Source: UBA1563 sp037440065 (GTDB lineage: Bacteria; Bacteroidota; Ignavibacteria; Ignavibacteriales; Ignavibacteriaceae). From it: DNA of 64,000 nucleotides. The stretch lies in contig JBBIUV010000016.1 of the NCBI GenBank assembly GCA_037440065.1, positions 806,001-870,000 of the forward strand, given 5' to 3'. The notes under the pieces were generated by a model, which saw only the letters and a program-made list of their open reading frames with translations, made no database searches and had not been told where the DNA came from. Position numbers and translations under genes: made by a program. Shown in pieces: positions 33,898 to 44,900 of this stretch (its first letter is position 1; the number at the start of each line of letters is the position of its first letter).

Positions 33898-34974
33898 TTA
33901 GAAAATGAAATTTAAACCAAGACTTGCAGCATTATATTTAGCTAAACTATAGTCGACACTTAAGTTTAGTAATGCTAATTTGATAGAAGCACCAACGGTC
34001 AAACGTGTTTTATTTTCACCATTCGCTGAAAATGAAACTTTGCTAGGAACAGTAACACCCGGAACCGAAGTTGCCAAGTTTACATCATAAGCTACATCAA
34101 CACTTGAGCTTTCAATTGCGAAACCGGCGAATGGTGTAATTGAAATTCCCCATCCGAAAGTTTTGCTTGCATAAAGACCGAAAGTGGTAGCAGATGCTTT
34201 GAAAATATCGCCAACTTTTAAAGATTGCGTAAAAAAGGCAGCAGAAACATCAACAGGTAATGGAACAGGAATAAACATCGACGGATTGTGCTGTAAACCA
34301 AATCCGAAATAGCTGAATTTACCGAGATCTCCTACTTCAACACTTGGCAAAAATCTAAATGTTGCCATTGTTCCGTAAACAGTACCTATCGAAAATTGAG
34401 GCGCAACTAAAGGAAGAGCTGGTGCGTCACCCAAAAATCCTTTTGCACCTGTGGATATTGACTGTTGATTAAGTTTATATGTGTTTCCACCGTAAGTAAC
34501 ATTTGTTTCAGAAAAATCTACCATTACTTCTGATTCTTTCTTACCAACTATAGTCGGTCCACTAATCCCTACGGTATACTGCTGTTGAGCAATCTGGTTA
34601 GCCATTGCGTCTTTGGCAGATTGAGGTAAACCTTGTGTTTGCGAGCTATTATTTATTAAAATCATAGCTTGTTCATTACTAAACTGAAAAGTTCCACTTG
34701 TACTAAATGACTTATTGTTGTCACCGAACATCGTTGCCATAGCAACAATACCGACTTCGAGATCGATTCCAAAAACTTTTGAAGAAGGTGATTTATGAAC
34801 CCATCCGGAGTTAAGATTTGAACCAAAAGCTGAAATAATAGGGGATACATAAGCTTCACCTGCATTACCGGTTAACTTTTGTAATGTCTCTTGAAGACCT
34901 TGACTTTTCCCAACCCCGGTGAAAATGAATACACCCAAAATAATCATCGTAAAGTAACTGTACGCTCTTTTCAT
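33898..34974 (-). CDS. outer-membrane beta-barrel protein, DUF6588-like
   Basis: 358 residues, good ribosome-binding site (AAGGAG). N-terminal signal segment (about 1-25). The text EAYVSPIISAFGSNLNSGWVHKS near residue 40 resembles the DUF6588 group of Bacteroidota outer-membrane proteins; the identification is from memory of the pattern. Repeated amphipathic strands and a terminal Phe (GLNFIF) support a barrel. It stands alone between terminators or gaps. Confidence 0.65.
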   Translation of the reverse strand: MKRAYSYFTMIILGVFIFTGVGKSQGLQETLQKLTGNAGEAYVSPIISAFGSNLNSGWVHKSPSSKVFGIDLEVGIVAMATMFGDNNKSFSTSGTFQFSNEQAMILINNSSQTQGLPQSAKDAMANQIAQQQYTVGISGPTIVGKKESEVMVDFSETNVTYGGNTYKLNQQSISTGAKGFLGDAPALPLVAPQFSIGTVYGTMATFRFLPSVEVGDLGKFSYFGFGLQHNPSMFIPVPLPVDVSAAFFTQSLKVGDIFKASATTFGLYASKTFGWGISITPFAGFAIESSSVDVAYDVNLATSVPGVTVPSKVSFSANGENKTRLTVGASIKLALLNLSVDYSLAKYNAASLGLNFIF

Positions 34975-35198
34975 TTAGAACTCCTTTTTGTTATGAGTGA
35001 ATTATGATTTACTAATTCTGACCGAAACTTATGTATTTCATTATTATCGGTCAAGTATTTTTTGTAAGCATTTTTTCAACAAGTTAAAAATAGAAGTATT
35101 TCTATCAAATCGTAATAACGCATTTGCACTATTTTTTTGCTTGTTAATTGTCTGATGTAATTAAAGATTTTTTAATTACATCTATTTTTCTAATCGCA

Positions 35199-35843
35199 TT
35201 AAGTGTTAAAGAAAGGATTGTACTGAATTTCTTTCCCGATTGTGGAGCTATATCCATGACCAGGGAAGATTTCGGTTTGTTCAGGGAGCGTAAATAGTTT
35301 TTCGCGAATTGATTTCATTAAGGTTTGATAATTTCCTCCAAGAAGATCAGTTCTGCCAATTGAATTCTCAAATAAAACATCACCGGTAAAACAAATATTA
35401 CCTTGGGAGAAGTAAATTGAGAACTCTCCCGGTGAATGGCCGGGAGTAAATAAGAAGCTGATCTCATCTTTCCCAATCCATAACGGAGTTTCTTCAGAAA
35501 GAAAACTTTCAGTTGATATCACTTTCGACATTTCCATTCCAAACAATCGCGCTTGGGTTGGAGCGTTTTCTAATAATGGTTTATCCAGCTCTGGAATAAA
35601 ATAGTTTGGATGAAACTCATTGAGAACGAAATTGTTCCCAAATATATGATCAAGATGGCAGTGAGTATTAATCAGATACTTTAGAATAAGTTGTTTATCT
35701 AAAATGAATTTCTTTAATTCATTTTCTTCTTTTGCAGAGAAACATCCTGGATCAATTATAACTGCCTCTTTCGATTCCCTTTCCCAAGCCACATATGTAT
35801 TCTCGGAAAAAGGATTAAAAGCGAACGTTTTTACTTCGATCAT
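35199..35843 (-). CDS. MBL-fold hydrolase, glyoxalase II-like
   Basis: 214 residues. The metal motif THCHLDH (His-61, His-63, Asp-65, His-66) is followed by the other ligands in TPGHSPGEF, TGDVLF and FPGHGY, the complete set for the two-metal site. The size is that of the short YcbL/GloB-like hydrolases that act on thioesters such as lactoylglutathione; the substrate in this organism is unknown. It overlaps aroC by 4 bp. Confidence 0.88.
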   Translation of the reverse strand: MIEVKTFAFNPFSENTYVAWERESKEAVIIDPGCFSAKEENELKKFILDKQLILKYLINTHCHLDHIFGNNFVLNEFHPNYFIPELDKPLLENAPTQARLFGMEMSKVISTESFLSEETPLWIGKDEISFLFTPGHSPGEFSIYFSQGNICFTGDVLFENSIGRTDLLGGNYQTLMKSIREKLFTLPEQTEIFPGHGYSSTIGKEIQYNPFFNT

Positions 35844-37045
35844 TTTGATTTGAAGTTTTTACGAATACGAGGTTCAAGTTTTTTACAATAAGTGCCATAA
35901 TTTTCTTTTGTCTCTTCGAGTGAATCACCTCCAAATTTGATCAAAAGATATTTTGCCAGGACCCATGCTAGCATCGATTCACCGATAACCGCACATGCGG
36001 GAACAGCTACAAAATCGCTTCTTTCTCTTCTTGCATCAACTGCTTTAAAATTAGTAAGATCGATTGAAGCAATCGGGCTCATCAGTGTTGCGATCGGTTT
36101 CATTGCGGCTTTAACAATAATCGGCAATCCGGTTGAAACACCTCCTTCAATTCCGCCGGCTCTATTTGTTTTTCTGGTAATGCCCTTGTTATAAACAATT
36201 TCATCATGAGAGGCTGAACCGAACGCGTCAGCGCAAGCAAATCCGGTTCCTACTTCAACTCCCTTAACTGCATTGATCGACATGAACGCGTGAGCAATGT
36301 CAGCATCAAGTTTAGTATCATAGTGAACGAAACTTCCCAGTCCGACAGGTAAACCTGTTGCAACTGTAAAAAAAGTTCCTCCTAACGTATCACCCCGTTT
36401 TTTTGCAAGTTTAATTTTGCGGATGATTTTTTCTTCGTGCTCTTCCTCCAAAACTCGCACTTGACTTTTATCAGCCCACTCCGAAAGTTCCCAGGCATCA
36501 AAAGTTTTATTGTTGTTGAATAACTCTTCAGCAAAGTCTTTCTTCGGATAAATTCCTCCGATACTTTCCACAAAACTTCCGATTTTAATTCCAAATTCTT
36601 CTAAAAATCTTCTTGCAATAGAACCAACTGCAACCCGCGCAGCCGTTTCCCTCGCACTTGATCGTTCAATCGAATTTCTGATATCGTCAAAATTATATTT
36701 TGAAATTCCAATCAGATCTGCATGCCCCGGTCTCGGGATAGTAATTTTTTCAACTTTCCCTTTTTTATTTTCCGGAGACATTTTCTCGATCCAATTTTCC
36801 CAATCGCTGTTTCGAATTAAAAGTGAAATTGGCGTTCCCAAAGTTTTTTGGAAGCGAATGCCCGAAAGGATTTCTGCTTTATCCGTCTCAATCTTCATAC
36901 GCAAACCGCGACCATAACCGGCTTGTCTGCGTGCAAGATGAAAATTTATATACTCGTTTGTTACCGGAATATTGGATGGAAATCCTTCGATAATAGCTGT
37001 TAACGCTTTGCCGTGCGATTCTCCGGCAGTTAAAAATCTGATCAT
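35840..37045 (-). CDS. aroC: chorismate synthase
   Basis: 401 residues, of the longer type seen in Gram-positive and Bacteroidota-like lineages. It begins MIRFLTAGESHGKALTAIIEG and has RRQAGYGRGLRMKIE, SSARETAARVAVG and DARRERSDFVAVPA, the three signature regions that bind FMN and EPSP. It makes chorismate, the substrate of PabBC encoded at 4589-6442. The start is clear, with no in-frame alternative upstream that fits the family. Confidence 0.96.
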   Translation of the reverse strand: MIRFLTAGESHGKALTAIIEGFPSNIPVTNEYINFHLARRQAGYGRGLRMKIETDKAEILSGIRFQKTLGTPISLLIRNSDWENWIEKMSPENKKGKVEKITIPRPGHADLIGISKYNFDDIRNSIERSSARETAARVAVGSIARRFLEEFGIKIGSFVESIGGIYPKKDFAEELFNNNKTFDAWELSEWADKSQVRVLEEEHEEKIIRKIKLAKKRGDTLGGTFFTVATGLPVGLGSFVHYDTKLDADIAHAFMSINAVKGVEVGTGFACADAFGSASHDEIVYNKGITRKTNRAGGIEGGVSTGLPIIVKAAMKPIATLMSPIASIDLTNFKAVDARRERSDFVAVPACAVIGESMLAWVLAKYLLIKFGGDSLEETKENYGTYCKKLEPRIRKNFKSK

Positions 37046-37116
37046 TTTTTATTCCTAATTCCTAATTCTGAATTCCTAATTCTAATAGCTTTGCAAAGAT
37101 AAATTGAAAGCAATAA

Positions 37117-37147
37117 AAAACCCAATTCTTGAGAGGAATTGGGTTTT
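37117..37147. terminator. intrinsic terminator between htrA and aroC
   Basis: Perfect 12-bp stem AAAACCCAATTC (37117-37128) / GAATTGGGTTTT (37136-37147), with A runs on one side and T runs on the other. On the minus strand it ends the pfkB-mtnA-recO-htrA transcript. A short ATTCCTAATTC microsatellite lies between it and aroC. Confidence 0.88.
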
Positions 37148-37169
37148 AAATCTAACTTTTATTGTAAGA

Positions 37170-38663
37170 TTATTTGGGAATCTTTAATCCTATGAATCTC
37201 GAGTTGCCTTTATCATCATTTACTACGAGAAAAACGGCAGAACCTTTTTTCTCTTCAATTATTTTCTTGAGTTCTGAAACCGATTTAATTTCTTTTTTAT
37301 CTGCTTTAGTAATCACTAAATTTTTCCCTAAACCTTGGTTGAAAGCAGTGCTATATTCTTTTACATCCGTAATTATAACACCGTTTGATATTTTATAATC
37401 TTCTTTTTGTTTTGAAGTAAGATTCTTAACACTTAAGCCGATGTTTTCAAAATTTACTTCACTTGAGACGGTCTCTTCCGGTTCTTTTTCTTTTTTTGAA
37501 GAATTGTCTGCTACTTCAGTTTTGTCTTCATCTTTTGGTTTAAGAGTAACTTCGCGCTCTATATTTTTTCCATCTCTAAAGATTTGTAATTTTATTTTTG
37601 CGCCCGCAGATTTGCCAGCTACATAACTTTGCAGTTGGTTTGGCTGATCCACACTTAAATTATCGATTTTCAAAATCACATCACCGGTTTTAATATCTTC
37701 TTTTGAAGCAGCGCCGCCTTCAACTATTTTTTCAACAATAACTCCGGTCGGTTTATCCATACCTAGTGAAAGAGCAAGCGATTCATCAACTTCTCTAATT
37801 TGTACGCCGATGTAACCACGGCTTATTTTTCCGTGAGCGATTAAATCTTGCGCAACACTTTTTGCCATGTTGATCGGGATTGCAAAACCATAACCAATAT
37901 ATGTTCCGGTCTTTGTAGCAATTGCAGAATTAACACCGATAACCGCCCCGGAAAGATCAACCAACGCACCGCCAGAATTTCCGGGATTAATTGCAGCATC
38001 AGTTTGAATGAAATTTTCTACACCGTATTGTTGATCTTTTAGTAATCCAAGTCTTCCACGGTTTAGTGCGCTCACAATTCCCGCAGTTACTGTTGAGGAA
38101 AGAGCGAGTGGATTTCCGATCGCCATTACCCATTGTCCAACTTTCAAATTATCGGAATTTCCAAGATAGGCGACAGTCAAATCATCAGCGTTTATTTTTA
38201 TTACAGCTAAATCGGTCAAAGGATCAGTTCCGATAACTTTAGCTTCAATTGTTCGTTTGTCATGTAATCCAACGGTAACTTTTGTAGCGTTTTCAACAAC
38301 GTGATTGTTCGTTAAAATGTAACCGTCTTCACTAATAATAATTCCGCTTCCTGAACCTTCCTGCTCGTCCGGCATTTCAAAATTATGAAACGGGAACATA
38401 AAATTTTGCTGTTGTTCGGCTTTATCAACTTTAGCTACAACCGTAATTTGTACGATCGATGGAGTAACTTTTTCCGCAACTTCTACAAAAGCCTGATTAA
38501 AAGCGCTTGCATCAGCATTCAGATTTACCGGAGGTTTTGAAGCTCCAAGTTTAATGTCGGACAGACTTGGATACGCCCATCCAAATCCCGACACCATTAC
38601 CGCGCTAAATAATACTCCAATTGTTAAAAGTGCAAAAACACCAAATAATTTTTTCGTCTTCAT
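37170..38663 (-). CDS. periplasmic serine protease of the HtrA/DegQ family
   Basis: 497 residues from the ATG at 38663, chosen because the protein then begins with a signal/anchor MKTKKLFGVFALLTIGVLFS and the start lies just after the recO stop; the longer frame adds a cysteine- and arginine-rich prefix that does not look native. Trypsin-like triad: His-121 (NNHVV), Asp-151 (DPLTDLAVI), Ser-230 (NPGNSGGAL). Two PDZ domains follow (about 295-385 and 415-495), separated by an acidic Lys/Glu linker. Role: degradation or refolding of damaged envelope proteins. Confidence 0.93.
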   Translation of the reverse strand: MKTKKLFGVFALLTIGVLFSAVMVSGFGWAYPSLSDIKLGASKPPVNLNADASAFNQAFVEVAEKVTPSIVQITVVAKVDKAEQQQNFMFPFHNFEMPDEQEGSGSGIIISEDGYILTNNHVVENATKVTVGLHDKRTIEAKVIGTDPLTDLAVIKINADDLTVAYLGNSDNLKVGQWVMAIGNPLALSSTVTAGIVSALNRGRLGLLKDQQYGVENFIQTDAAINPGNSGGALVDLSGAVIGVNSAIATKTGTYIGYGFAIPINMAKSVAQDLIAHGKISRGYIGVQIREVDESLALSLGMDKPTGVIVEKIVEGGAASKEDIKTGDVILKIDNLSVDQPNQLQSYVAGKSAGAKIKLQIFRDGKNIEREVTLKPKDEDKTEVADNSSKKEKEPEETVSSEVNFENIGLSVKNLTSKQKEDYKISNGVIITDVKEYSTAFNQGLGKNLVITKADKKEIKSVSELKKIIEEKKGSAVFLVVNDDKGNSRFIGLKIPK

Positions 38664-38682
38664 ATTTCTTTCTCGTTTTGTT

Positions 38683-39417
38683 TTACATTTGCAACGATTT
38701 AATACCATTAAAACCTTGAACATGAAACTTTAGGAATTTTTCAAGGGCAATGATCAGTTTTTTCATTGCCGGGAGATTATAATTTTTTAACCTCTTTCCT
38801 ACTTTTAGACTATAAATTTGTTCAAAAAGTTCCATTGGTATCTCTAAAAATGTGTGATAGAGATTTTTGCATTCATAACACAACATTCCATGTTCATAAT
38901 TGAACCCGTTTACTTTCTCCATTTTAATCTCTTTATGACAGATAGAGCAAGCATCCATCTGGATTTCAAAACCGGTTTCCTGTAAAATAAAAAGGAAATA
39001 TTTTAGGAATAGGATTTCCGGCTGATCATCTGATGTGTCCATCAATTGCAAAATCTTTTTTGATCCTTTGTACAAACGCTGATTCGCCTCATTTTCAACG
39101 GTTAGATATTTAAGTAGTTCCAGAATTGCATAGGAATATTTCATTCGTTCAAAATCGTTATGGATTTTTGAGAAATAGGAAAGCATTTCTGCAGAGCTTA
39201 ATAGTTGAACATCTCTATTCTCCTTATTGTAGAGAACGATTTGGATAATATTTAGAGGATCGACAACCATCCCGACTTTTGAATTCTTCCCTCTTCCTCC
39301 TTTTACAATAGCAGCTATCTTCCCAAATTCTTCCGTATACATCGCAACAATTTTACTCGAGTCGCTATAATCAAGTTTGGATAAAACTATTCCTTCCGTT
39401 TTTTCAATCTGACTCAT
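38683..39417 (-). CDS. recO: DNA repair protein RecO
   Basis: 244 residues, a normal length. The N-terminal OB-fold begins with IEKTEGIVLSKLDYSDSSKI, typical of RecO, followed by GRGKNSK. The C-terminal half has a four-Cys zinc site, CSIC and CYEC. RecO helps RecR and RecF load RecA on gapped DNA. The start overlaps the stop of mtnA by 4 bp. Confidence 0.93.
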   Translation of the reverse strand: MSQIEKTEGIVLSKLDYSDSSKIVAMYTEEFGKIAAIVKGGRGKNSKVGMVVDPLNIIQIVLYNKENRDVQLLSSAEMLSYFSKIHNDFERMKYSYAILELLKYLTVENEANQRLYKGSKKILQLMDTSDDQPEILFLKYFLFILQETGFEIQMDACSICHKEIKMEKVNGFNYEHGMLCYECKNLYHTFLEIPMELFEQIYSLKVGKRLKNYNLPAMKKLIIALEKFLKFHVQGFNGIKSLQM

Positions 39418-40418
39418 TTGAAATTATAAGGAAAAGTGAATAAACCTTTTTCAGTAATAATTCCGCTGATCAGTTCCGCAGGAGTTACATCAAATGATGG
39501 ATTGTAACACGGATAATTTTCGAGTGTAATTTGCTTTCCGTTAATTGCAGTTATTTCAGTCGGGGAACGAAGTTCGATAGGAATTTCTGAATAATGGGAA
39601 AGTGTTGTATCGATTGTCGATGAAGGAGCAGCGATGCAAAACGGAACGCTGTGGTATTTGCAAAGCACAGCAAGATTGTATGTCCCGATTTTGTTTGCAG
39701 CATCTCCGTTTGCGGTAATTCGGTCGGCGCCGGTAATTACTAGATCAATTTTCTTTTTTAGAAAAAGAGAAGCAGCGGTTGAATCAGTAATAATTTCAAA
39801 TGGTATTTCATTTTTCGAAAGTTCGTATGCGGTTAATCTGGAGCCTTGTAATAAAGGACGAGTTTCATCAACAAAAACAGAAGAGACCAATCCATTTGTG
39901 TATCCATTTTTAATAACACTGAAAGCGGTTCCGCCTTCAGCCGCTAAAGCTCCAGTATTGCAGTGGGTTAGAACAACCGATTTCTTTTTGAAAATCAGTA
40001 ATCCGTTCTCCCCCATCTTTTCACACATTAACGCATCTTCTTGCTGAATCTCTTTTGCCCTCACTAATAATTTCTCGTAAATCTCTTCATCATTCTGTAA
40101 AGTGAGAAAGAGAGTTTTCATTTGATTTAAAGCCCAAAAAAGATTTACAGCTGTGGGACGCGTAATTGCTAAGCGGTTGAAGGCAATTTCAAAATTTACT
40201 TTTGAAGAGTTTTTTTTCATCGCAAGTGTTAAACCAAATGCGGCAGCAATTCCTATTACCGGAGCGCCTCTAATTTCCAATCGTTCTATCGCTTCAGCGA
40301 TTCGTTCATAATTATCGGTGGTTACATAATCTTCAACAAAAGGAAGTTTTGTTTGATTTAAAAATGTAAGTGCATCGTTTTCAAAAGCTAACGCAAAATA
40401 ATTACGCTTCTTCATCAA
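39414..40418 (-). CDS. mtnA: methylthioribose-1-phosphate isomerase
   Basis: 334 residues. RGAPVIGIAAAFG, LTHCNTGALAAEGGTA (active Cys), VDETRPLLQGSRLTAYEL and TGADRITANGDAANKIGTY (active Asp) are the MtnA signatures, against the related eIF2B subunits. It converts methylthioribose-1-P to methylthioribulose-1-P in methionine salvage. The gene overlaps the upstream PfkB-kinase gene by 17 bp, suggesting the two work together. Confidence 0.94.
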   Translation of the reverse strand: MMKKRNYFALAFENDALTFLNQTKLPFVEDYVTTDNYERIAEAIERLEIRGAPVIGIAAAFGLTLAMKKNSSKVNFEIAFNRLAITRPTAVNLFWALNQMKTLFLTLQNDEEIYEKLLVRAKEIQQEDALMCEKMGENGLLIFKKKSVVLTHCNTGALAAEGGTAFSVIKNGYTNGLVSSVFVDETRPLLQGSRLTAYELSKNEIPFEIITDSTAASLFLKKKIDLVITGADRITANGDAANKIGTYNLAVLCKYHSVPFCIAAPSSTIDTTLSHYSEIPIELRSPTEITAINGKQITLENYPCYNPSFDVTPAELISGIITEKGLFTFPYNFK

Positions 40419-41319
40419 ACCTGGAAATTGTTAAAAATTCTCTAAACCGGTCTTGAATGCGCAAAGTTGACAATCCTTCCAATCCTTTTGTACTAAATTG
40501 TTCAACGCAAAATGAAGCCATTGTACTACCGTAAACTACTGCACGCTTTAAACAATCCGGACTTGTATCCTGGCATTTATGCAAATATCCGACAAAGCCT
40601 CCGGCAAAAGAATCACCGGCACCGGTTGGATCGTGGATCATTTCCAACGGATAAGCCGGAGCTGAAAAAACGGTATCTTCAGTAAATAACAATGCACCGT
40701 GTTCCCCTTTTTTGATTATGAGTGAAGGAACTCCCATTTCTCTAATTGCTTTAGCGGCTTTAATTAAATTCGGTTCATGTGCCAGGAGGCGGGCTTCGGA
40801 ATCATTAATGATGAGCACATCAATTTTCGGGAAAACTTTTATAAGTTCATCTTTTTTCCCTTCGATCCAATAGTTCATCGTATCGCAAACAACAAAATGT
40901 GGTTTTTCAATTTTGTCTAAAACTTTAAGCTGCAAGGTTGGATCAATGTTCCCAAGGCAAAGGTATTTTGATTTTTTTAATGAGTCGGGAATAACCGGAT
41001 CGAAAGTTTCAAACACATTTAATTCTGTTAAAAGTGTGTCTCGTGTGTTCAAGTCGTAATGATACTTGCCTGCCCAGCGAAATGTTTTACCGCCGGGAAC
41101 AATCTGCAAACCGTCGCAAACCACATCGTGACTTTCAAGCATGGAAATGTATTCCTTTGGGAAATCTTCTCCGACAACGCCAACAATGTGAACAGGTCCG
41201 CTGAAATAGCTCGCCGAAAGTGAAATATAGACTGCTGAACCGCCCAATGCGTTCTCAACTTTATCAAACGGGGTGGCAACATTATCCAACGCAACTGAAC
41301 CAACAATTAATAAGCTCAA
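40402..41319 (-). CDS. PfkB-family sugar/nucleoside kinase
   Basis: 305 residues. The N-terminal glycine motif is GGSAVYISLSAS (about 26-37), and the ATP/anion hole signature DPTGAGDSFAGGF (230-242) includes catalytic Asp-236. The family includes ribokinase, fructokinase and adenosine kinase. Tight coupling to mtnA (17-bp overlap) suggests a substrate linked to methylthioadenosine or deoxyadenosine salvage, for example a ribose or methylthioribose derivative, but that is inference. Confidence 0.88.
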   Translation of the reverse strand: MSLLIVGSVALDNVATPFDKVENALGGSAVYISLSASYFSGPVHIVGVVGEDFPKEYISMLESHDVVCDGLQIVPGGKTFRWAGKYHYDLNTRDTLLTELNVFETFDPVIPDSLKKSKYLCLGNIDPTLQLKVLDKIEKPHFVVCDTMNYWIEGKKDELIKVFPKIDVLIINDSEARLLAHEPNLIKAAKAIREMGVPSLIIKKGEHGALLFTEDTVFSAPAYPLEMIHDPTGAGDSFAGGFVGYLHKCQDTSPDCLKRAVVYGSTMASFCVEQFSTKGLEGLSTLRIQDRFREFLTISRFDEEA

Positions 41320-41397
41320 AGTTTTCTCCTGATGTTAAAAATGGTAAACAAAAATAAGGGATTGTTAGCTGAAAAACATCTTTTAGATTAAAGAATC

Positions 41398-41856
41398 TTA
41401 TTTTATTTCAACAAATCGTAGTTCTTTTTCTTTCTTCGCTAAAATAGAATAAATAATTTCAAGAGATTTTTGCTGCCCGGGCCAGGCAATCATTTTCATC
41501 GCTTTCTTCTTACTTACCCAGTGGAATTCGCAGTGTTCTTTCGATATTTTCACTTTATCATTCTCACTCACCTGACACAAAAAAGCAGGGACAAAATTTA
41601 TCGTATCATCCGCCGAAGAATAAAATGAGTTTACATTTGGAACAATGAAGAGTTTTTTAACAGTCAAATTTGTTTCTTCCTTCACTTCACGGAGAACTGC
41701 TTCGCAGGCTTTCTCGGTTTTCTTTACTTTTCCGGTAACCATTTGCCAAAGTCCAGGATAATGAGCCACTTCTCCCCGCTTCAGCATTAGGAATTCTATT
41801 TTACCATTTCTTTCCCTGTAGATATGTGCTTCAATCATTGATGCATTTAATTCCAT
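41398..41856 (-). CDS. NUDIX hydrolase
   Basis: 152 residues with a Nudix box starting at Gly-42 (Gly-42, Glu-48, Arg-56, Glu-57, Glu-60, Glu-61 at the exact spacing); the conserved Gly near its end is Asn (EETNLTV). The N-terminal AHIYRERNGKIEFLMLKR and the C-terminal EFHWVSKKKAMKMIAWPGQ resemble dihydroneopterin triphosphate diphosphatase-like enzymes, which would link it to folate with PabBC. The substrate cannot be fixed from sequence. Confidence 0.85.
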   Translation of the reverse strand: MELNASMIEAHIYRERNGKIEFLMLKRGEVAHYPGLWQMVTGKVKKTEKACEAVLREVKEETNLTVKKLFIVPNVNSFYSSADDTINFVPAFLCQVSENDKVKISKEHCEFHWVSKKKAMKMIAWPGQQKSLEIIYSILAKKEKELRFVEIK

Positions 41857-41905
41857 GTTAATACCTCATTATCTTCTAATATTTTTTAGTCTTTTACTCT
41901 CCAAA

Positions 41906-44900
41906 TTAGAAAAACGCGCGGACTTCCACCCGCGCTGTATGCACAATTTTTCCTCCCCCTAACTTTCTCCCATCGTAATTAGCGGTTGAAAGCAAGTTGG
42001 TTCCAAAACGGTAATCAAAAAATAATCGCCATAAATAGTTTTTACCAACAACATTTCCGGCGGTCAATTCAAACGGCAGATAATTTTCTACCGTGTTGGT
42101 TGTTAATTCATTTCGTTCAACTTCAACCCGTAACCTACCGTAGCCGGAAAATGAAATATTCAAACGCACCGTTTGTCCATTCGTAAATATTTCGGTTGGC
42201 TTAACCGGGTAATAATCACTACTTTTCGATGTTTTTATTTTGAATCCGACTTCGATATTTCTTTCCGGGCGATAAGAAAAATCTGTGGTAATTCCATTAC
42301 TTTCGATAGCACGGCTTCTGTTGGATGAAGAACCGGCGAATAGATTATCAATTTTATTTTCCAGATCAGTTTGGTTCCCGATCTCCTGAAGTAATTTAAA
42401 TTTAATGCGGAGACTTCGTTCCTTCGCAAATCCTTTCTCGGCTCCACCGCTGAACTGATTTAAACTTCTCCGCTGCGAATACCGGAGACGGAATGAAAGC
42501 TCTGGACTATTTTCAAACACAAAAAAGTCCTGTTGAAAATATTGCGAACCACGAACCGTATTTTTCTCATTTAAGAATGAGGAAAGATTTAACAAATATA
42601 TTTTCTTCAAATCGGTTTCCTGGCTGTTCTCTTCAATCCTTCCATATGTTTCTGATGAGAGAGTTTTTACTATCGTCCCGAAAAAGTTGTTTGAAGAATA
42701 AATATTTTCATAATTCAATTTCAATCTTGCTGAAGTTTTTAGGTCAATAACCGGATACAATTTGTCCGTTGGAACATTAACAACAATAAATTCACCGTCG
42801 TAAACAACCGGAAGGAATTCATTCTCTTCTGCAATGCCGTTGTTGTTCAGATCGCCAAGATAAATATAGTTCCCATTTCCCTTTTCCACTTTTACAAATA
42901 CTTTTTGGAACTTAGCAGTTTTCTGAGTCTGTACCTCGTAGAAGAGATCACCATTAGCGGCATTTTCAGCAATTGAAAATCTTGTTTGCGAACGAACCAG
43001 AATCGTTTGATTGTCAAGTTGTCCTTTCATTTTATATGCGTCTGAATATTTTTTATTCTGAACAGTAATTCTTAGTTGAGAAGATAATTCTTTTCTTCCC
43101 GAATAAGAAAGTTCATAAATCTGTCCATAAGAATTCGATTCCCTTTGTAGCTTGCCAGCTAAAGGGAGATAATCTGTTCTAAATAAATATTTCAGCGAAG
43201 CATCAACTCCGTAAAACTTTGCTAATTGCACTCCGGGATTTCCCTCAAAATACTGGAGGCTTGAAGAAAGAAGCGAATCGGATGGAGATATTTTTTCAAG
43301 TTTTTTTTCTGCAGAAAAATCGAAGAGAGGTTGAATCACTCCATAAGTGTAAAATGCATTTCCCTTTTGACGAAGCCAGTTGCTTCCAAGTGTACCGTTC
43401 TTCGTATCGATAAAATCGATCTGATATTGTAATTGATATTCTTTATCTTTTACTAGGTTTGTTTGATTTGAGAATTTCTCAGATGAAAATGCAGAACCTT
43501 TTTTCAAGCTTCCATAAGAGAAAGTCGATTGCAAGATTTCGATTGGTTGAAGAGTTAAACTCCCTTCAAAAAGTTTTTCATTCCCTTGTGAAGCACTTGA
43601 CGAATTATAATCTCTTGTAAATTCAACTTTGTCAAATCGTTCGATTGAAGTGAATCTATCTTGAATAAATCTTTCACGAAGAGAAAGACCAATTTTTCCA
43701 AAATTAATTCCTCCTAATTCAACTTTCAACGGATTCATTTTAAAAGAAAGATTTCTCGCTAAACCGAAATTGTCTTTTTCATCGAGTGATGAGAAACGAT
43801 TCTTGTCCCACGAACTTCCGGCAAATTCAGCCTGCAAATAAATATCATTTGTTGCGCTATACTGGAAAAACAAATTTCCAAATTGTTTTAATTCTGGCAG
43901 CGGCAAATAAATAATCGGTAAATAAGAGCCGAGATTTTTTCCTGCAAAACGATATTGTCCTAAACTTTCTCGAATATAATCGCCCTGTAGCTCCCCGACA
44001 TAACTGAACGAAACATTGTATAAAGCAGAATCGCTTCCCGGATTATATAAATAATATACCGCCGTCTGACCGTTTATTAAAGAATCTTTTTTCTCATACA
44101 CACCTTTTAGTTTTCCGGTAGAATCAAGTGTGGCTAAACTAACACCACTCTTCACCGCTAAGTCTTTTCTATCACCGGCGCTCTCCAAAACTTTTTTATC
44201 ATCCTCACTGAGTGAAATATCAATAGGTGAATTTTGATCATCTCCTTCGCGCAAATATTGAAAAGCAAATTTGAATTTATCATTCTGAAGTTGCGAGCTC
44301 ATTCCGGCGGCAAAAAAGTTTCTGACAAATCTTCTGTCTGTATATTCAAAATCAATAGCAATTCTGCTTGCAGAAGTGATTAACCGTTGCGGAGTAAAAA
44401 TGATCTGGGAATTTGAATAATCGATGGTGTAATCATTCCGTTCGCCGCGTTTCATTTCCTCGCCATTTACAAAAACTTTTTCCGAACCGGCGATGATGAT
44501 AATATCGCGTTCATTATTTTGTCCGCTTAGCCGGTAAGGACCTTGCACACCGTCTTGCCCGTTAAAAGCATTGGAATTGAATTTACCTTTCGCATTTGCC
44601 AAAGCTACGTAACCTTCGGTTTTATCAAACTGAAATTCTCCCAAGAGCCCTTGCAATTTTCTATTTACAACTCCAAATTCACCGTATCTTTTTTGCACCT
44701 CATAATCACCAAAAGTAGCTGCAGCATTTTTATGTTTTAGTTGAATAAATACTTTATCAAGTTCATCCAGGCGTTCTGTGTTTCCTTCAGGTTGAATGGG
44801 AGTATTTTCATCAGTTAGCGCTGCAACAACTTCAATGTCATCAGAAAGTTTTCCGGCTAACTGTAATCGAAGTCCGCTTTGCAGCGTTAAATCTTTATTT

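Noticed and set aside
38664..38723. N-terminal extension of the HtrA protease
   Set aside because: It would put a Cys/Arg-rich stretch before the signal peptide and overlap recO; the ATG at 38663 gives a normal signal segment.
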